DNA of 39,989 nt from an uncultured Bacteroides sp. (GTDB lineage Bacteria; Bacteroidota; Bacteroidia; Bacteroidales; Bacteroidaceae), in assembly GCA_947074275.1 (NCBI GenBank), contig CAMTPA010000027.1, positions 1 to 39,989 of the forward strand. The letters are read 5' to 3'. The notes below the pieces were generated by a model. The model made no database searches. It saw nothing but the letters and a program-made list of their open reading frames with translations, and was not told where the DNA came from. Below, in pieces: positions 26,484-35,777 of the stretch. Each line of letters opens with the position of its first letter. The first letter of the stretch is position 1. The translations under genes were made by a program, and so were the position numbers.

Positions 26484-28160
26484 ATGAATAAATTAAAATT
26501 AAATATATGTATACTCGGAGCTGCCGCCTTGATGCTGGGTTCTTGCTCTGATGCGTGGCTCAACACAGAGTCGATGACTTCTTCTACCACGGGTAACTTT
26601 TACAAGACAGTGAACGATGCGAAACGTGCTTTGTATGGCTGTTATAGTGGATGGCAAAATACGGTGTCGAGTTCAGGTGCATTTGCTTTCTATACCATTT
26701 CTACCGCTATGTCCGACGAGTGTCGTGGTGGTGCAGGTGCTGGCGATGCTTTCAATTTTCAAGCAGTAGACCAATTTGATATATCATTATCTCCATCGGA
26801 TGTGAACTTGACCAATGATATGTGGGTGAACTACTACGCTGCCCTTTATCGTTGCAATGAGCTGATAACCAAAGAAGGACAAATAGATTGGAGTGGTAAT
26901 GAAACACTTCAAGGCACCTATATGGGCGAGTGTCGTGCTATCCGTGCCATCCTTTATTTTGATATGGTGCGTCTTTGGGGAAACGTTCCTTTGGTTACAG
27001 AACCTACTACCGATAATGTGCCTCAAGCCGATCCTGATGATGTATATGCAGTGATTGTAGAAGATTTACAGTATGCTATCAACAATATTCCTGCCGATGC
27101 CTATCCAAAAGCAAATGCGGCAAGCAACGAAGGACATATCACCAAATATGCTGCTCAAGGCATCTTGGCCCGTGTGTATTTGTACTATACTGGATATTAT
27201 GGTAAGGATCTTGCGGGAGTGACCAAAGACAATGTGCTTGCTGGACTCGAAGAGGTGATTGCATCCAACGAATATGGCTTGATACCTGCATTCAAGAACT
27301 TATGGCCAGCAGCTTCTTCAGTGTCAATGCCCGACGAATATGTTTGGAATCCCGAATTGACAACCTTTGCAGGACGTGGAAACAAGGAGATTGTTTTGCC
27401 ACAAATGTTCAATTATACACAAGACTGGAACGGTGCCAAAGGTGGTAACGCTTGGATTGTGATGATGGGTATTCGTGGTATCAATTTCTCACCATTCGGT
27501 CAAGGATGGGGTATGTGTACGGTAGTGCCTGATATGTGGAACGCTTACAGCGATGGCGACACTCGTCAATCTGCATCAATCATTAGCCTCGAAAAAGAGG
27601 GTATCACTAAAACTGCTGAATATGCTTCTCATTTGAAAGATCAAAGAGAATACACAGGATATACGGTGAAAAAATACACTCCAATGTCTTATTACGATGG
27701 AACGACTGCGGTAAATGGTTTGGGAGAAGGTAATTTTATGATTTCTCAATACCAAAACTACGATTATTTACGTTATTCTGATATACTATTGATGGCGGCA
27801 GAGCTTGGTAGCCCCAATGCTTCTCAATATTTGAATGAGGTTCGTCGTCGTGCCTACACCGATAATGGAGAGCTATCTTCTAAATTTAGAGAAATAGAAC
27901 CAACCAAAGAAAACATTATGAACGAGCGTAAGCTTGAGTTTGCTTTCGAAGGATTGCGTTATTGGGATTTACTTCGTCAAGGTGTAGATTATGCTGCTTC
28001 TCAAATTGCTGTTAGCAATATGAAAGTATTGAATGGTGGCGTAGACGCAACAGTAACTATTAATGCACAAAATATCATCGACAAAAAGGGCTTATCGCAA
28101 ATCCCACAGGATCAAATTACCCTTTCTGGTGGTGTAATCAAACAAAATCAAGGTTGGTAA
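26484..28160 (+). CDS. susD: SusD-like surface glycan-binding lipoprotein
   Basis: A 558-residue RagB/SusD family lipoprotein. The lipobox is LGSC with C21, so it is lipid-anchored; it would sit on the cell surface as the lid of SusC. Family features include DAWLNTESMTSSTTGNFY after the lipobox, the TPR-like helical region with AALYRCNELI and GECRAIRAILYFDMVRLWGNVPLV, and the C-terminal NEVRRRAYTDN and NERKLEFAFEGLRYWDLLRQ motifs. The pairing and 25-base spacing with susC are standard. Ligand specificity cannot be read, but the downstream GH5/GH43 enzymes suggest a beta-linked hemicellulose. Confidence 0.96.
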   Translation: MNKLKLNICILGAAALMLGSCSDAWLNTESMTSSTTGNFYKTVNDAKRALYGCYSGWQNTVSSSGAFAFYTISTAMSDECRGGAGAGDAFNFQAVDQFDISLSPSDVNLTNDMWVNYYAALYRCNELITKEGQIDWSGNETLQGTYMGECRAIRAILYFDMVRLWGNVPLVTEPTTDNVPQADPDDVYAVIVEDLQYAINNIPADAYPKANAASNEGHITKYAAQGILARVYLYYTGYYGKDLAGVTKDNVLAGLEEVIASNEYGLIPAFKNLWPAASSVSMPDEYVWNPELTTFAGRGNKEIVLPQMFNYTQDWNGAKGGNAWIVMMGIRGINFSPFGQGWGMCTVVPDMWNAYSDGDTRQSASIISLEKEGITKTAEYASHLKDQREYTGYTVKKYTPMSYYDGTTAVNGLGEGNFMISQYQNYDYLRYSDILLMAAELGSPNASQYLNEVRRRAYTDNGELSSKFREIEPTKENIMNERKLEFAFEGLRYWDLLRQGVDYAASQIAVSNMKVLNGGVDATVTINAQNIIDKKGLSQIPQDQITLSGGVIKQNQGW

Positions 28161-28186
28161 TTTTAACTATTTAAGAATCAAGTATT

Positions 28187-30187
28187 ATGAAGAGACTAAT
28201 AAACCTATTTTCACTGGTTGTCATATTCGCATTGACTATGACCAGTTGCAACGATGACGATGTGAAGTTGGAGACAATAGATGTGAAGCCTTCCGAACTG
28301 GTTGAAGGAATCGCTTTCTCTGTGACCCCCGATGCAAGCAATCCAAATATAATCTATTTAGAAAGTAAGATGGATAGCAAATACACTCCCCTTTGGGAAC
28401 ACCCACAAGGACGTAGCCAAAAGAATAAGGTGACATTAAAGATTCCATTCGATGGTACATATAGCGTGACATTTGGTGTGATGACTCGTGGGGGTGTAGT
28501 GTATGGTGAGCCTTATGAATTTAAGGTAAATGATTTCTGCGCCGACTTTGTGAACGATGAGCTTTGGACACTTCTGACAGGTGGTGTGGGCGAATCGAAA
28601 ACGTGGATTTACAACAACGGAAACTACGGATTGGACGCTGGAGGAGAAGTGGGTTATGGCGACCCATCTACTACGGTAGAATGGAACAATTTCGGTTTCA
28701 ACTGGGACCCAGGAAAAGGACACACAGGCGACGATAACATTTGGAATAGTACAATGACATTCAAATTGGATGGAGGTGCTTACGTAAATATCGTAAATAC
28801 CTATACCGATGGCGATGCTCCTGCCGAAAAAACTGAAAGTGGTACTTTTATGCTCGATATAGATGAACATACTTTGAGCTTCACTGATTGTACGTTGATG
28901 CACACCGTAGGATGGGACTTCAAAACAACTACTTCGGGATGGTCGAAAGGTTTGAAAATTCTTACTTTGACCGAAAACTATTTGCAAGTAGCTGTACTGA
29001 GAGACCCCAATACATCGGGTGAAGGCGAATGGTGGTTGATATGGAACTATGTTTCAAAAGACTTTGCTGATAACTATGTACCCGAAGACCAGCCAGACCC
29101 AGTACCAGGTATTGATGGTGACGCAAATGATATTATTACAACCAGCCGCACAAAATCGTGGAAACTATCTTTGGTGTCTCCTTATGATTGGGCTACACTC
29201 GAAGGCGAATTGCTAAACAACTTTGCAAATGCAGATGCTTATCTAAATTCAGGTTGGGCTGCCTACAATGCTGATATGATTTCGGTTACAGGTTTGACGT
29301 TTACAGCAAGTGGATCTGGTGGCAAATACACATTTACATCGTATGAAAACGAAGTTGTGGAAGGTGAATATACCATTGATGCCAACAACGATATTACATT
29401 CGATCAACCGTTGAACGCTTTGATTAGCCACACCAACTTTGGATGGGATTCGAATATGTACCTCAATACTACTACTGAGAATAAACTTCGTATTGTGAAG
29501 ACCAAAACTGATGTGTTGGGTAATGTGACAGATATGTGGTTGGGTTGCCGTGCAGCGGATAAAGCGGAATATATGGTTTACCATTTTGAAGTAGGTGCGG
29601 GTGGTGCTCCATCGGTAGATCCTGTGAAAGTATTGAAAGACCGCTTAACAGCTGGCAGTTCATTGACTTACAAAGCCGATTTGGTTTATCCATTCTGCTG
29701 GGGCTACAAAGTGGGCGACCCAAGTACATTCTCTATCAAAGCGGAAGATGTATTCCCCGATTGGACAGGATGGAGCGAAGCAGCTTATCAATATGCTGAA
29801 AAGATTCGCTTTACATTCAACAGCAATGGCTCTGTGACATTTATTGATAACAATGGTGTATCTACCGATGGAACTTTCGCTATTGTAGACGGAGACTCTG
29901 GATATGGTGCAGACATTGTGAAGTTTGATGGAATCAACGTATCGGGTAGTGAGCCTATCACTTACACAGGCCCTGGTGGTTGGGTAAACTTCTGCTTCAA
30001 TGAAAATCCCGATGGATTGCTTGCCAATGCTCCTACTACCGAAGGATGGCTCGAACTTTATAGCTGGGAATATGCAGCCGATGGTTCGGTAAGCGGTCTA
30101 TGGTTGGGCATTATTCAGGCTGACGGTGTACAAGATGGTTCTAACTTAACGGCTGAAAGAAGAGTATTCCATTTTATTGTAGAGTAA
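28187..30187 (+). CDS. Three-repeat surface lipoprotein, probable glycan-binding protein
   Basis: A 666-residue lipoprotein (lipobox TSC, C21) followed by the acidic NDDD, the kind of signal that sends Bacteroidota lipoproteins to the cell surface. After an N-terminal beta-sandwich-like segment (about 25-115) there are three related units: about 120-300 (FVNDELWTLLTGGVGESKTW), about 315-465 (IITTSRTKSWKLSLVSPYDW) and about 475-666 (LKDRLTAGSSLTYKADLVYP). Each carries Trp-rich segments and the second and third end with MWLGCRAADKAEY- and LWLGIIQADGVQD-type stretches. Its place after susD is that of a SusE/SusF/SGBP protein, so glycan capture is likely. No catalytic residues are recognisable. 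I do not recognise a named family for the repeat. Confidence 0.8.
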   Translation: MKRLINLFSLVVIFALTMTSCNDDDVKLETIDVKPSELVEGIAFSVTPDASNPNIIYLESKMDSKYTPLWEHPQGRSQKNKVTLKIPFDGTYSVTFGVMTRGGVVYGEPYEFKVNDFCADFVNDELWTLLTGGVGESKTWIYNNGNYGLDAGGEVGYGDPSTTVEWNNFGFNWDPGKGHTGDDNIWNSTMTFKLDGGAYVNIVNTYTDGDAPAEKTESGTFMLDIDEHTLSFTDCTLMHTVGWDFKTTTSGWSKGLKILTLTENYLQVAVLRDPNTSGEGEWWLIWNYVSKDFADNYVPEDQPDPVPGIDGDANDIITTSRTKSWKLSLVSPYDWATLEGELLNNFANADAYLNSGWAAYNADMISVTGLTFTASGSGGKYTFTSYENEVVEGEYTIDANNDITFDQPLNALISHTNFGWDSNMYLNTTTENKLRIVKTKTDVLGNVTDMWLGCRAADKAEYMVYHFEVGAGGAPSVDPVKVLKDRLTAGSSLTYKADLVYPFCWGYKVGDPSTFSIKAEDVFPDWTGWSEAAYQYAEKIRFTFNSNGSVTFIDNNGVSTDGTFAIVDGDSGYGADIVKFDGINVSGSEPITYTGPGGWVNFCFNENPDGLLANAPTTEGWLELYSWEYAADGSVSGLWLGIIQADGVQDGSNLTAERRVFHFIVE

Positions 30188-30203
30188 AATCTTAATTTAT
30201 CAT

Positions 30204-30241
30204 AAAGAAGGGGTATGGCATATACATACTCCCTCTTTTTT
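30204..30241 (+). terminator. Terminator between the SGBP gene and the first GH5 gene
   Basis: GGGGTATG at 30210-30217 pairs with CATACTCC at 30225-30232 (one G-U pair), extended past an A/C mismatch by AAAGA/TCTTT, and runs into TTTTTT. It lies 17-54 bases after the SGBP stop and would reduce transcription of the downstream enzymes relative to susCD. Confidence 0.65.
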
Positions 30242-30260
30242 CTAATACCCCTTTTATATT

Positions 30261-31985
30261 ATGAAGTATTTAAAAACTATTTTATTCTATCTCATTTTGC
30301 CTATGCTTGCTTTTGTGGCGTGCAACGATGACGATGCCGAAACGAAAGACAAAGTAGATTTGGTTTTATCTAAATCAGAAATCACGATACCACAAGCTGG
30401 AGAAGCTGCCGTGTTTTATGTAAAGAGTAACGTGGTGTGGCAACTGTCGGGAATACCCGATTGGTGTTCTGTGACTCCTACGTCGGGACTTGCTGATGAA
30501 ACAACAAAAGTGACTGTAACAGTAGGCCAAAACACCACAGACAATGAACGCACTGCACAATTAATTGTGGCGGGTGGCACAGTTGAAAAAACGCTGACCG
30601 TGACACAAGAACTAAACTTCTTGGTTACAAAAACACTCTATCAAGCAAAACCCGAAGGCGAAGTGATAAACGCTACGCTCAAAAGCGATGGTACTCAATA
30701 TGAGGTGGTGTTGAACAATAGCTGGATTGCTCGTAGTGCGGCCACAAGAGCTGTTTCTGATAAAACAGAGTTTTTTGCTATCGATGCCAACTACACAGGT
30801 AAGAAACGTACGGGTAGTGTGACATTGAAAATGAAAGATAAGGATGAAGTAATTACTTTCGAGCAAGAAGCAATGAGCATTCCTGCTGCCGACCGCACAG
30901 GTATGGAGAGCGATGCGTTGGTTTTGGCTGCCAAAATGAAAATAGGATGGAACTTGGGAAATACGCTTGAAGCAAGTGGAAACGAAACTGCTTGGGGAAA
31001 TCCTAAAACTTCTCAGGAGATTATTGATATGGTAAAAGATGCAGGGTTCAATGCCATTCGTATTCCTTGCAACTGGCACAATGGTTACATCGAAGATGAA
31101 ACAACTTGTCAAATCAAAACCGAGTGGATGGAGCGTGTGAAAGAAGTGGTGGATTATTGTGTAAACCGCGATTTGTATGTGATTCTCAACATCCACTGGG
31201 ATGGTGGATGGCTCGAAGAGAACCCAACCTATGCGATGCAAGAGGAGTTGAACCGCAAGCAAACACTGCTTTGGACACAAATAGCCAATCGTTTCATCGG
31301 GTATGATGAACATCTGCTTTTTGCTGGTACCAACGAAGTGCATATGAAGAGTGTATATGACGATAGCAAAGTGACTGCCGAAAATCACGAAGTGCAACAA
31401 TCGTTCAATCAAACCTTTGTGAATGCTGTGCGCACCACAGGTGGACGAAATGCTTATCGTAATCTTATAGTACAATCGTACAACACGCAGATAAACTTTG
31501 CGGTAAGTCATTTGAAAATGCCTACTGATACACAAAATGACCGCTTGATGATGGAGGTTCACTTCTATGATCCTTACGATTATACAATTGGAAACAACAT
31601 ACACTATTGGGGACAACCTTACAAAGACCAAGGTTTCACAGTGGATGGATGGGGACAAGAAGACCACGTGGATTCAAGTTTTGCTAATATTAAGAAAAAC
31701 TTTGTAGACAAAGGTATACCAACTATTATCGGAGAATATGCGGCCAATCGTCATTCGATGACTGATCAAAATATGATTGATTCTCGCGTATATTGGTTGG
31801 AATACATCACACGCAACGCCAAAAATAACGGTATGGTACCTTTCTATTGGGATAATGGGGGCCTTAATGGTGACCCCGACGTTAATCAATGTGCTATTTT
31901 TGATAGAAAACAATTGAAAATAGTAGACCAACCAGCATTGGATGCCATAATGAGAGCCGCAGAGGCTGGAGTATATCCTTTCTGA
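30261..31985 (+). CDS. GH5 endo-glucanase-like lipoprotein with BACON domains
   Basis: A 574-residue surface lipoprotein (lipobox VAC, C21, followed by NDDDAE). Residues about 32-116 form a BACON domain (FYVKSNVVWQLSGIPDWCSV... TPTSG), and 117-205 a second, more divergent one. The GH5 catalytic domain runs from about 215 (GMESDALVLAAKMKIGWNLG) to the end; GWNLGNTLEA is typical of subfamily GH5_4-like endo-glucanases and xyloglucanases. The acid/base is E359 in AGTNEVH and the nucleophile is E492 in IIGEYAA. BACON plus GH5 in a lipoprotein resembles BoGH5A of the Bacteroides ovatus xyloglucan locus, so it likely makes the first cut in the polymer at the surface. Exact substrate is an inference. 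Confidence 0.92.
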   Translation: MKYLKTILFYLILPMLAFVACNDDDAETKDKVDLVLSKSEITIPQAGEAAVFYVKSNVVWQLSGIPDWCSVTPTSGLADETTKVTVTVGQNTTDNERTAQLIVAGGTVEKTLTVTQELNFLVTKTLYQAKPEGEVINATLKSDGTQYEVVLNNSWIARSAATRAVSDKTEFFAIDANYTGKKRTGSVTLKMKDKDEVITFEQEAMSIPAADRTGMESDALVLAAKMKIGWNLGNTLEASGNETAWGNPKTSQEIIDMVKDAGFNAIRIPCNWHNGYIEDETTCQIKTEWMERVKEVVDYCVNRDLYVILNIHWDGGWLEENPTYAMQEELNRKQTLLWTQIANRFIGYDEHLLFAGTNEVHMKSVYDDSKVTAENHEVQQSFNQTFVNAVRTTGGRNAYRNLIVQSYNTQINFAVSHLKMPTDTQNDRLMMEVHFYDPYDYTIGNNIHYWGQPYKDQGFTVDGWGQEDHVDSSFANIKKNFVDKGIPTIIGEYAANRHSMTDQNMIDSRVYWLEYITRNAKNNGMVPFYWDNGGLNGDPDVNQCAIFDRKQLKIVDQPALDAIMRAAEAGVYPF

Positions 31986-32013
31986 TAAAGCAAGCGGACT
32001 TTATATTTTGTAC

Positions 32014-32059
32014 AAAAGCCTCTGTGCAGCTTAGTAAAATGAGCGCATAGAGGCTTTTT
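32014..32059 (+). terminator. Terminator between the two GH5 genes
   Basis: AAAAGCCTCTGTGC at 32014-32027 pairs with 32045-32058 (one G-U pair) and ends in TTTTT, with another T run just after. It separates the first GH5 gene from the second. Confidence 0.8.
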
Positions 32060-32120
32060 GACTTTTTGTGCAACTTGATATTGATGAACATTTCTTTTAC
32101 CTTTAATACCAGTTACGATT

Positions 32121-33272
32121 ATGAAACATTTACTTTGGTTGCTACTATGGATTGTGCTCTTTGGTTCTTGCAAAGGAAATGCCGATACAAAAGGAATGGA
32201 AAGCGACGCTACAACTTTGGCAAGCAAGATAAAAATAGGGTGGAACTTAGGCAACTCGCTCGAAGCCATAGGAGGAGAGACGGCTTGGGGAAATCCTGCT
32301 GCTACGCAAGAACTAATTGATTTGGTGAAAGAGAATGGATTCAATGCCGTGCGTATTCCCTGCAATTGGCACAGTGGTTATATCGACAACGAAACAACCT
32401 GTACAATAGATCCCGAATGGCTTGCACGGGTGAGTGAAGTGGTGGATTATTGTGTAAATCGTGATATGTATGCCATTATCAATATTCATTGGGATGGAGG
32501 ATGGCTCGATGAGAATCCTACTTACGAGATGCAAAAAGAGGTGAATCGCAAATTGGCACTGCTTTGGACGCAGATTGCTACTCATTTTTGCAATTACGAC
32601 GAGCATCTTCTGTTTGCTGGCACCAACGAAGTACACGTTTCGGGCATATACGACAACAAATTAGTGACACCCGAGAATCACGAAGTACAGCAATCATTCA
32701 ATCAAACCTTTGTAGACGCTGTCCGCGCTACGGGTGGAAAGAACGTATATCGAAATCTGGTGATACAAGCCTACAACACCAACATCGAACTTGCAGTAAA
32801 TCACCTGAAGATGCCCAATGATATTGTGCCCAATCGGTTGATGGTGGAGATACATTTTTACGATCCTTACGATTATACGCTGGGAAAAACAACTCTGTAT
32901 TGGGGATGGCCCTATAAGGCTTTGGGCGTGTCGCATTGGGGACAAGAAGAGCATGTGGACACGGTGTTTGCTGCACTGAAAAAACGCTTTGCCGACAACG
33001 GTATTCCCGTGATACTTGGTGAATATGGTGTGGATTATAAAGCACGTGTAGATGAGGATATGGTCTATTCTCGCGTCTATTGGCTGGAGTATGTCACCCG
33101 CACGGCAAAGGTAAATGGCATTGTTCCCTTTTACTGGGACAATGGCAATATCGGAGTAAGCGAAGTACCCGACCAATTTGCGATATTCGACCGGCACAAT
33201 GTGAAGGTATTCGACCAACCTGCTATTGAGGGACTACAACGAGCTGCATCAAGTGCGGTATATCCTTTTTAA
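32121..33272 (+). CDS. Second GH5 endo-glucanase-like lipoprotein, no BACON domain
   Basis: A 383-residue enzyme closely similar over its whole catalytic domain to the upstream GH5 (by eye about two thirds identical, for example FNAVRIPCNWHSGYID, VVDYCVNRD and NIHWDGGWL). The acid/base is E170 (AGTNEVH) and the nucleophile E301 (ILGEYGV). The signal peptide ends in GSC (C17) and leads directly, via KGNADTK, into the catalytic domain, so both BACON domains are absent and the acidic export signal is weaker; it may be periplasmic-facing or surface-exposed. Tandem duplication is the simplest origin. Its end, ASSAVYPF, matches the first enzyme's AEAGVYPF. GH43 follows 30 bases later. Confidence 0.92.
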   Translation: MKHLLWLLLWIVLFGSCKGNADTKGMESDATTLASKIKIGWNLGNSLEAIGGETAWGNPAATQELIDLVKENGFNAVRIPCNWHSGYIDNETTCTIDPEWLARVSEVVDYCVNRDMYAIINIHWDGGWLDENPTYEMQKEVNRKLALLWTQIATHFCNYDEHLLFAGTNEVHVSGIYDNKLVTPENHEVQQSFNQTFVDAVRATGGKNVYRNLVIQAYNTNIELAVNHLKMPNDIVPNRLMVEIHFYDPYDYTLGKTTLYWGWPYKALGVSHWGQEEHVDTVFAALKKRFADNGIPVILGEYGVDYKARVDEDMVYSRVYWLEYVTRTAKVNGIVPFYWDNGNIGVSEVPDQFAIFDRHNVKVFDQPAIEGLQRAASSAVYPF

Positions 33273-33302
33273 AAGAAATCTGAATATTGAAATAATTGAA
33301 TT

Positions 33303-34910
33303 ATGAAAAACACCTTTCTACGATTGATATTCTCAATCCTTTTCTTCTCTTTTTTATCTCCATTCTTGTTTGCCCAAAACACCTTTGGATTTAAAAATCC
33401 TGTGTTGCGAGGTTTCAATCCCGACCCTTCGGTATGCAGGGTGGGAGATGATTTTTATTTAGTCACCTCTTCGTTCGAGTATTTTCCGGGGCTACCCATT
33501 TACAAAAGCAAAGACCTGATAAACTGGCAGCAAATAGGGCACTGTTTGACACGCGACTCACAGCTTCCACTACAAAACGCTGGTTCATCCGAAGGGCTTT
33601 TTGCCCCTTCACTACGCTATCACGATGGATTGTTTTATGTGATTTGCACCAATGTTTCGGATGGAGGGAACTTCTTTTGCACTGCTACCGACCCAGCTGG
33701 CGATTGGAGCGAACCTGTGTGGATTGATGCCAATACGATAGACCCCGACCTGTTTTGGGATGACGATGGAAAAACTTACCTCGTGATGCAGGGAGCGAAA
33801 GGCATTAGTGTAGCCGAAATAGATTTAGCCACTGGCAAACTGACAAGTGACGAACATCTGGTGTGGGATGGTATAGGCGGACGCTACCCAGAAGCACCGC
33901 ACATCTACAAAAAAGATGGCTACTATTATGTGTTGTTGGGCGAAGGTGGAACCGAATATATGCACAGTGCTACCATTGGGCGTAGCAAAAATTTGCTGGG
34001 TCCTTACGAGTCTTGCCCACTCAACCCCATCTTGACTCACGCCAACCGCATAGGGCAAGCCAATCCTATACAAGCTGTGGGACACGCCGATTTGGTGCAA
34101 GCTGCCGATGGATCGTGGTGGATGGTGTTTTTGGGCTTTCGGGTGCTTCACCAATGGGCCTATTGGCATATTTTAGGACGAGAAACATATCTTGCTCCAG
34201 TAGATTGGCCACAAGGTGGATGGCCACAAGTGAATGGAGATGGCACGGTGACACTCGATATGCAAGTGGCTACTCTGCCACAGTGTCCAGTAGACGCATT
34301 GCCCGTTCGCAATGATTTCGATGCCGATAAGTTGGGTTTTGAATGGCAGTATATTCGCAATCCGATTCGCGATAATTATTCGCTTGCCGAACGCAAAGGA
34401 GCATTGCGCATCAGTGTATCGCCTCACACATTGGATGAGGCTAAACCCGTTTCTGCCGTGCTGCGCCGACAAACGGAGCACGATTTCTGTGCAACGACCT
34501 CGTTGGATCTAAATGCGCAGCACGACAACGAAGAGGCGGGTATCACGCTGATTCAAAACAATTCACATCATTATGATTTGCTACTTGCCAAAAATGGAGA
34601 CAAATATCAGGTGCAGTTACGTGTCAAGTTAGGTTCTATTTCATACGTTGCTGCTCGGCAAGATGTAGAAACCGATAAGGTGTTGCTCAAGATAACGGGC
34701 ACTCCCTACCAATACACATTTTATTATGCTACCCCCAACAATGAAAACAACTTTGTGGAGCTGGATAGAATGGATACTCGCTATTTGAGCAAAGAGGTAG
34801 CAGGTGGTTTTACAGGTGTTATGATAGGGCTATATGCAACCTCCAACGGAAAGCCCACCCAAGCGAAGGCCTATTTCGATTGGTTCGATTACGAGACGAT
34901 GGGCGAGTGA
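33303..34910 (+). CDS. GH43 beta-xylosidase / alpha-L-arabinofuranosidase-like enzyme
   Basis: A 535-residue secreted or periplasmic glycoside hydrolase with a cleavable signal peptide ending at FLFAQ (about residue 25). The five-bladed GH43 domain occupies about 30-330 with the three catalytic carboxylates D41 (NPDPSV), D147 (IDPDLFWDD) and E197 (RYPEAPHIY). FNPDPSVCRVGDDFYLVTSS resembles GH43 subfamily 12-type enzymes. The C-terminal region, about 340-530, is a beta-sandwich of the beta-xylosidase C-terminal type (FEWQYIRNPIRDNYSL; EAGITLIQNNSHHYDL). It would remove arabinose or xylose from imported oligosaccharides. It is the last gene of the locus. Confidence 0.92.
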   Translation: MKNTFLRLIFSILFFSFLSPFLFAQNTFGFKNPVLRGFNPDPSVCRVGDDFYLVTSSFEYFPGLPIYKSKDLINWQQIGHCLTRDSQLPLQNAGSSEGLFAPSLRYHDGLFYVICTNVSDGGNFFCTATDPAGDWSEPVWIDANTIDPDLFWDDDGKTYLVMQGAKGISVAEIDLATGKLTSDEHLVWDGIGGRYPEAPHIYKKDGYYYVLLGEGGTEYMHSATIGRSKNLLGPYESCPLNPILTHANRIGQANPIQAVGHADLVQAADGSWWMVFLGFRVLHQWAYWHILGRETYLAPVDWPQGGWPQVNGDGTVTLDMQVATLPQCPVDALPVRNDFDADKLGFEWQYIRNPIRDNYSLAERKGALRISVSPHTLDEAKPVSAVLRRQTEHDFCATTSLDLNAQHDNEEAGITLIQNNSHHYDLLLAKNGDKYQVQLRVKLGSISYVAARQDVETDKVLLKITGTPYQYTFYYATPNNENNFVELDRMDTRYLSKEVAGGFTGVMIGLYATSNGKPTQAKAYFDWFDYETMGE

Positions 34911-35000
34911 AAACTTCATTTTTTGAACAAACCTCAGTTAAATGAGTTATTTAAGAGAGGCAATGTAGTCTTAGTAAAAACAATTAAAACATTAAGAGTT

Positions 35001-35687
35001 ATGTATGGAACGGAAGTAAAAGCAAGCACAGAGCAAATGCTCCTTTTTAGAAAAGTTTATTTTTGGATGGGGATTGCTCTCACCATCACAGGGCTGACGG
35101 CGTGGGTTGTTTCGGGCAATCAAGCGATAATGAATTTTATTTTGGGTACTCGCTGGGGGATATGGGTGCTGCTCATCGCTCAGTTTGGTATGGTGTGGTA
35201 TTTGTCGTCGCGCATTTTGCAAATGTCGTTGCAAACGGCCTCTATGACTTTTGTGCTCTATTCTTTGCTGTGTGGTGTCACCTTTTCTTATATTTTCGTG
35301 CTGTTTGCTCACGCCACCATTGCCATTTGTTTTTTTATTACCGCAGGTATGTTCATCGTGATGAGTCTCTATGGGTTTCTCACCAAGCGCGATCTCTCTT
35401 CGTGGGGCAATATGCTGATGATGGGGCTTTTTGGTGTGATTATCGCATCGGTGGTCAACTTCTTTTTTCATAGCCAGACGCTCTACTGGATTGTATCGTA
35501 TGTAGGCATATTGGTGTTTGTGGGGCTTACCGCCTACGACACGCAGAAAATAAAAGCTTTGATAGGACAAGATAACACCGAGGAGAATCAAAAAATAGCT
35601 ATTATCGGTGCGTTGGCTCTTTATCTCGATTTCTTGAATATATTCCTGTTTTTGCTCTCTATCTTTGGTGGTGGTAGCCGAAGATAA
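35001..35687 (+). CDS. Bax inhibitor-1 / YccA family membrane protein
   Basis: A 228-residue inner-membrane protein; I start it at the ATG at 35001 because the longer frame begins with TTG at 34923. About seven hydrophobic segments are visible. Family features include the start FRKVYFWMGIALTITGL, the TAYDTQKIK motif near residue 181, and the final helix ending in LFLLSIFGGG with a short basic tail. The conserved acidic residues of the BI-1 calcium-leak pore are represented by D183 in TAYDTQ and D210 in LYLDFLN. Bacterial members are proposed ion-leak channels or partners of membrane proteases; the function here is not known. It is followed by a strong terminator. Confidence 0.92.
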   Translation: MYGTEVKASTEQMLLFRKVYFWMGIALTITGLTAWVVSGNQAIMNFILGTRWGIWVLLIAQFGMVWYLSSRILQMSLQTASMTFVLYSLLCGVTFSYIFVLFAHATIAICFFITAGMFIVMSLYGFLTKRDLSSWGNMLMMGLFGVIIASVVNFFFHSQTLYWIVSYVGILVFVGLTAYDTQKIKALIGQDNTEENQKIAIIGALALYLDFLNIFLFLLSIFGGGSRR

Positions 35688-35717
35688 GTCTTAAAAACGA
35701 TATTCATACAAAATATA

Positions 35718-35760
35718 AATCCCGCTTGGCTGTTGGTTCTGTCAAGCGGGATTCTTTTTA
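35718..35760 (+). terminator. Strong terminator after the BI-1 gene
   Basis: AATCCCGCTTG at 35718-35728 pairs perfectly with CAAGCGGGATT at 35743-35753 and is followed by CTTTTTA. It lies between the convergent BI-1 and mscS genes. Confidence 0.85.
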
Positions 35761-35777
35761 TCTTACGGGGCATCATT

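Noticed and set aside
30612..31667. 351-residue minus-strand frame inside the first GH5 gene
   Set aside because: Antisense shadow of a clear catalytic domain; a similar shadow appears in the second GH5, as expected from their similarity.
34923..35000. TTG start for the BI-1 gene
   Set aside because: The added residues are not family-like; the ATG at 35001 leads directly into the normal N-terminus.
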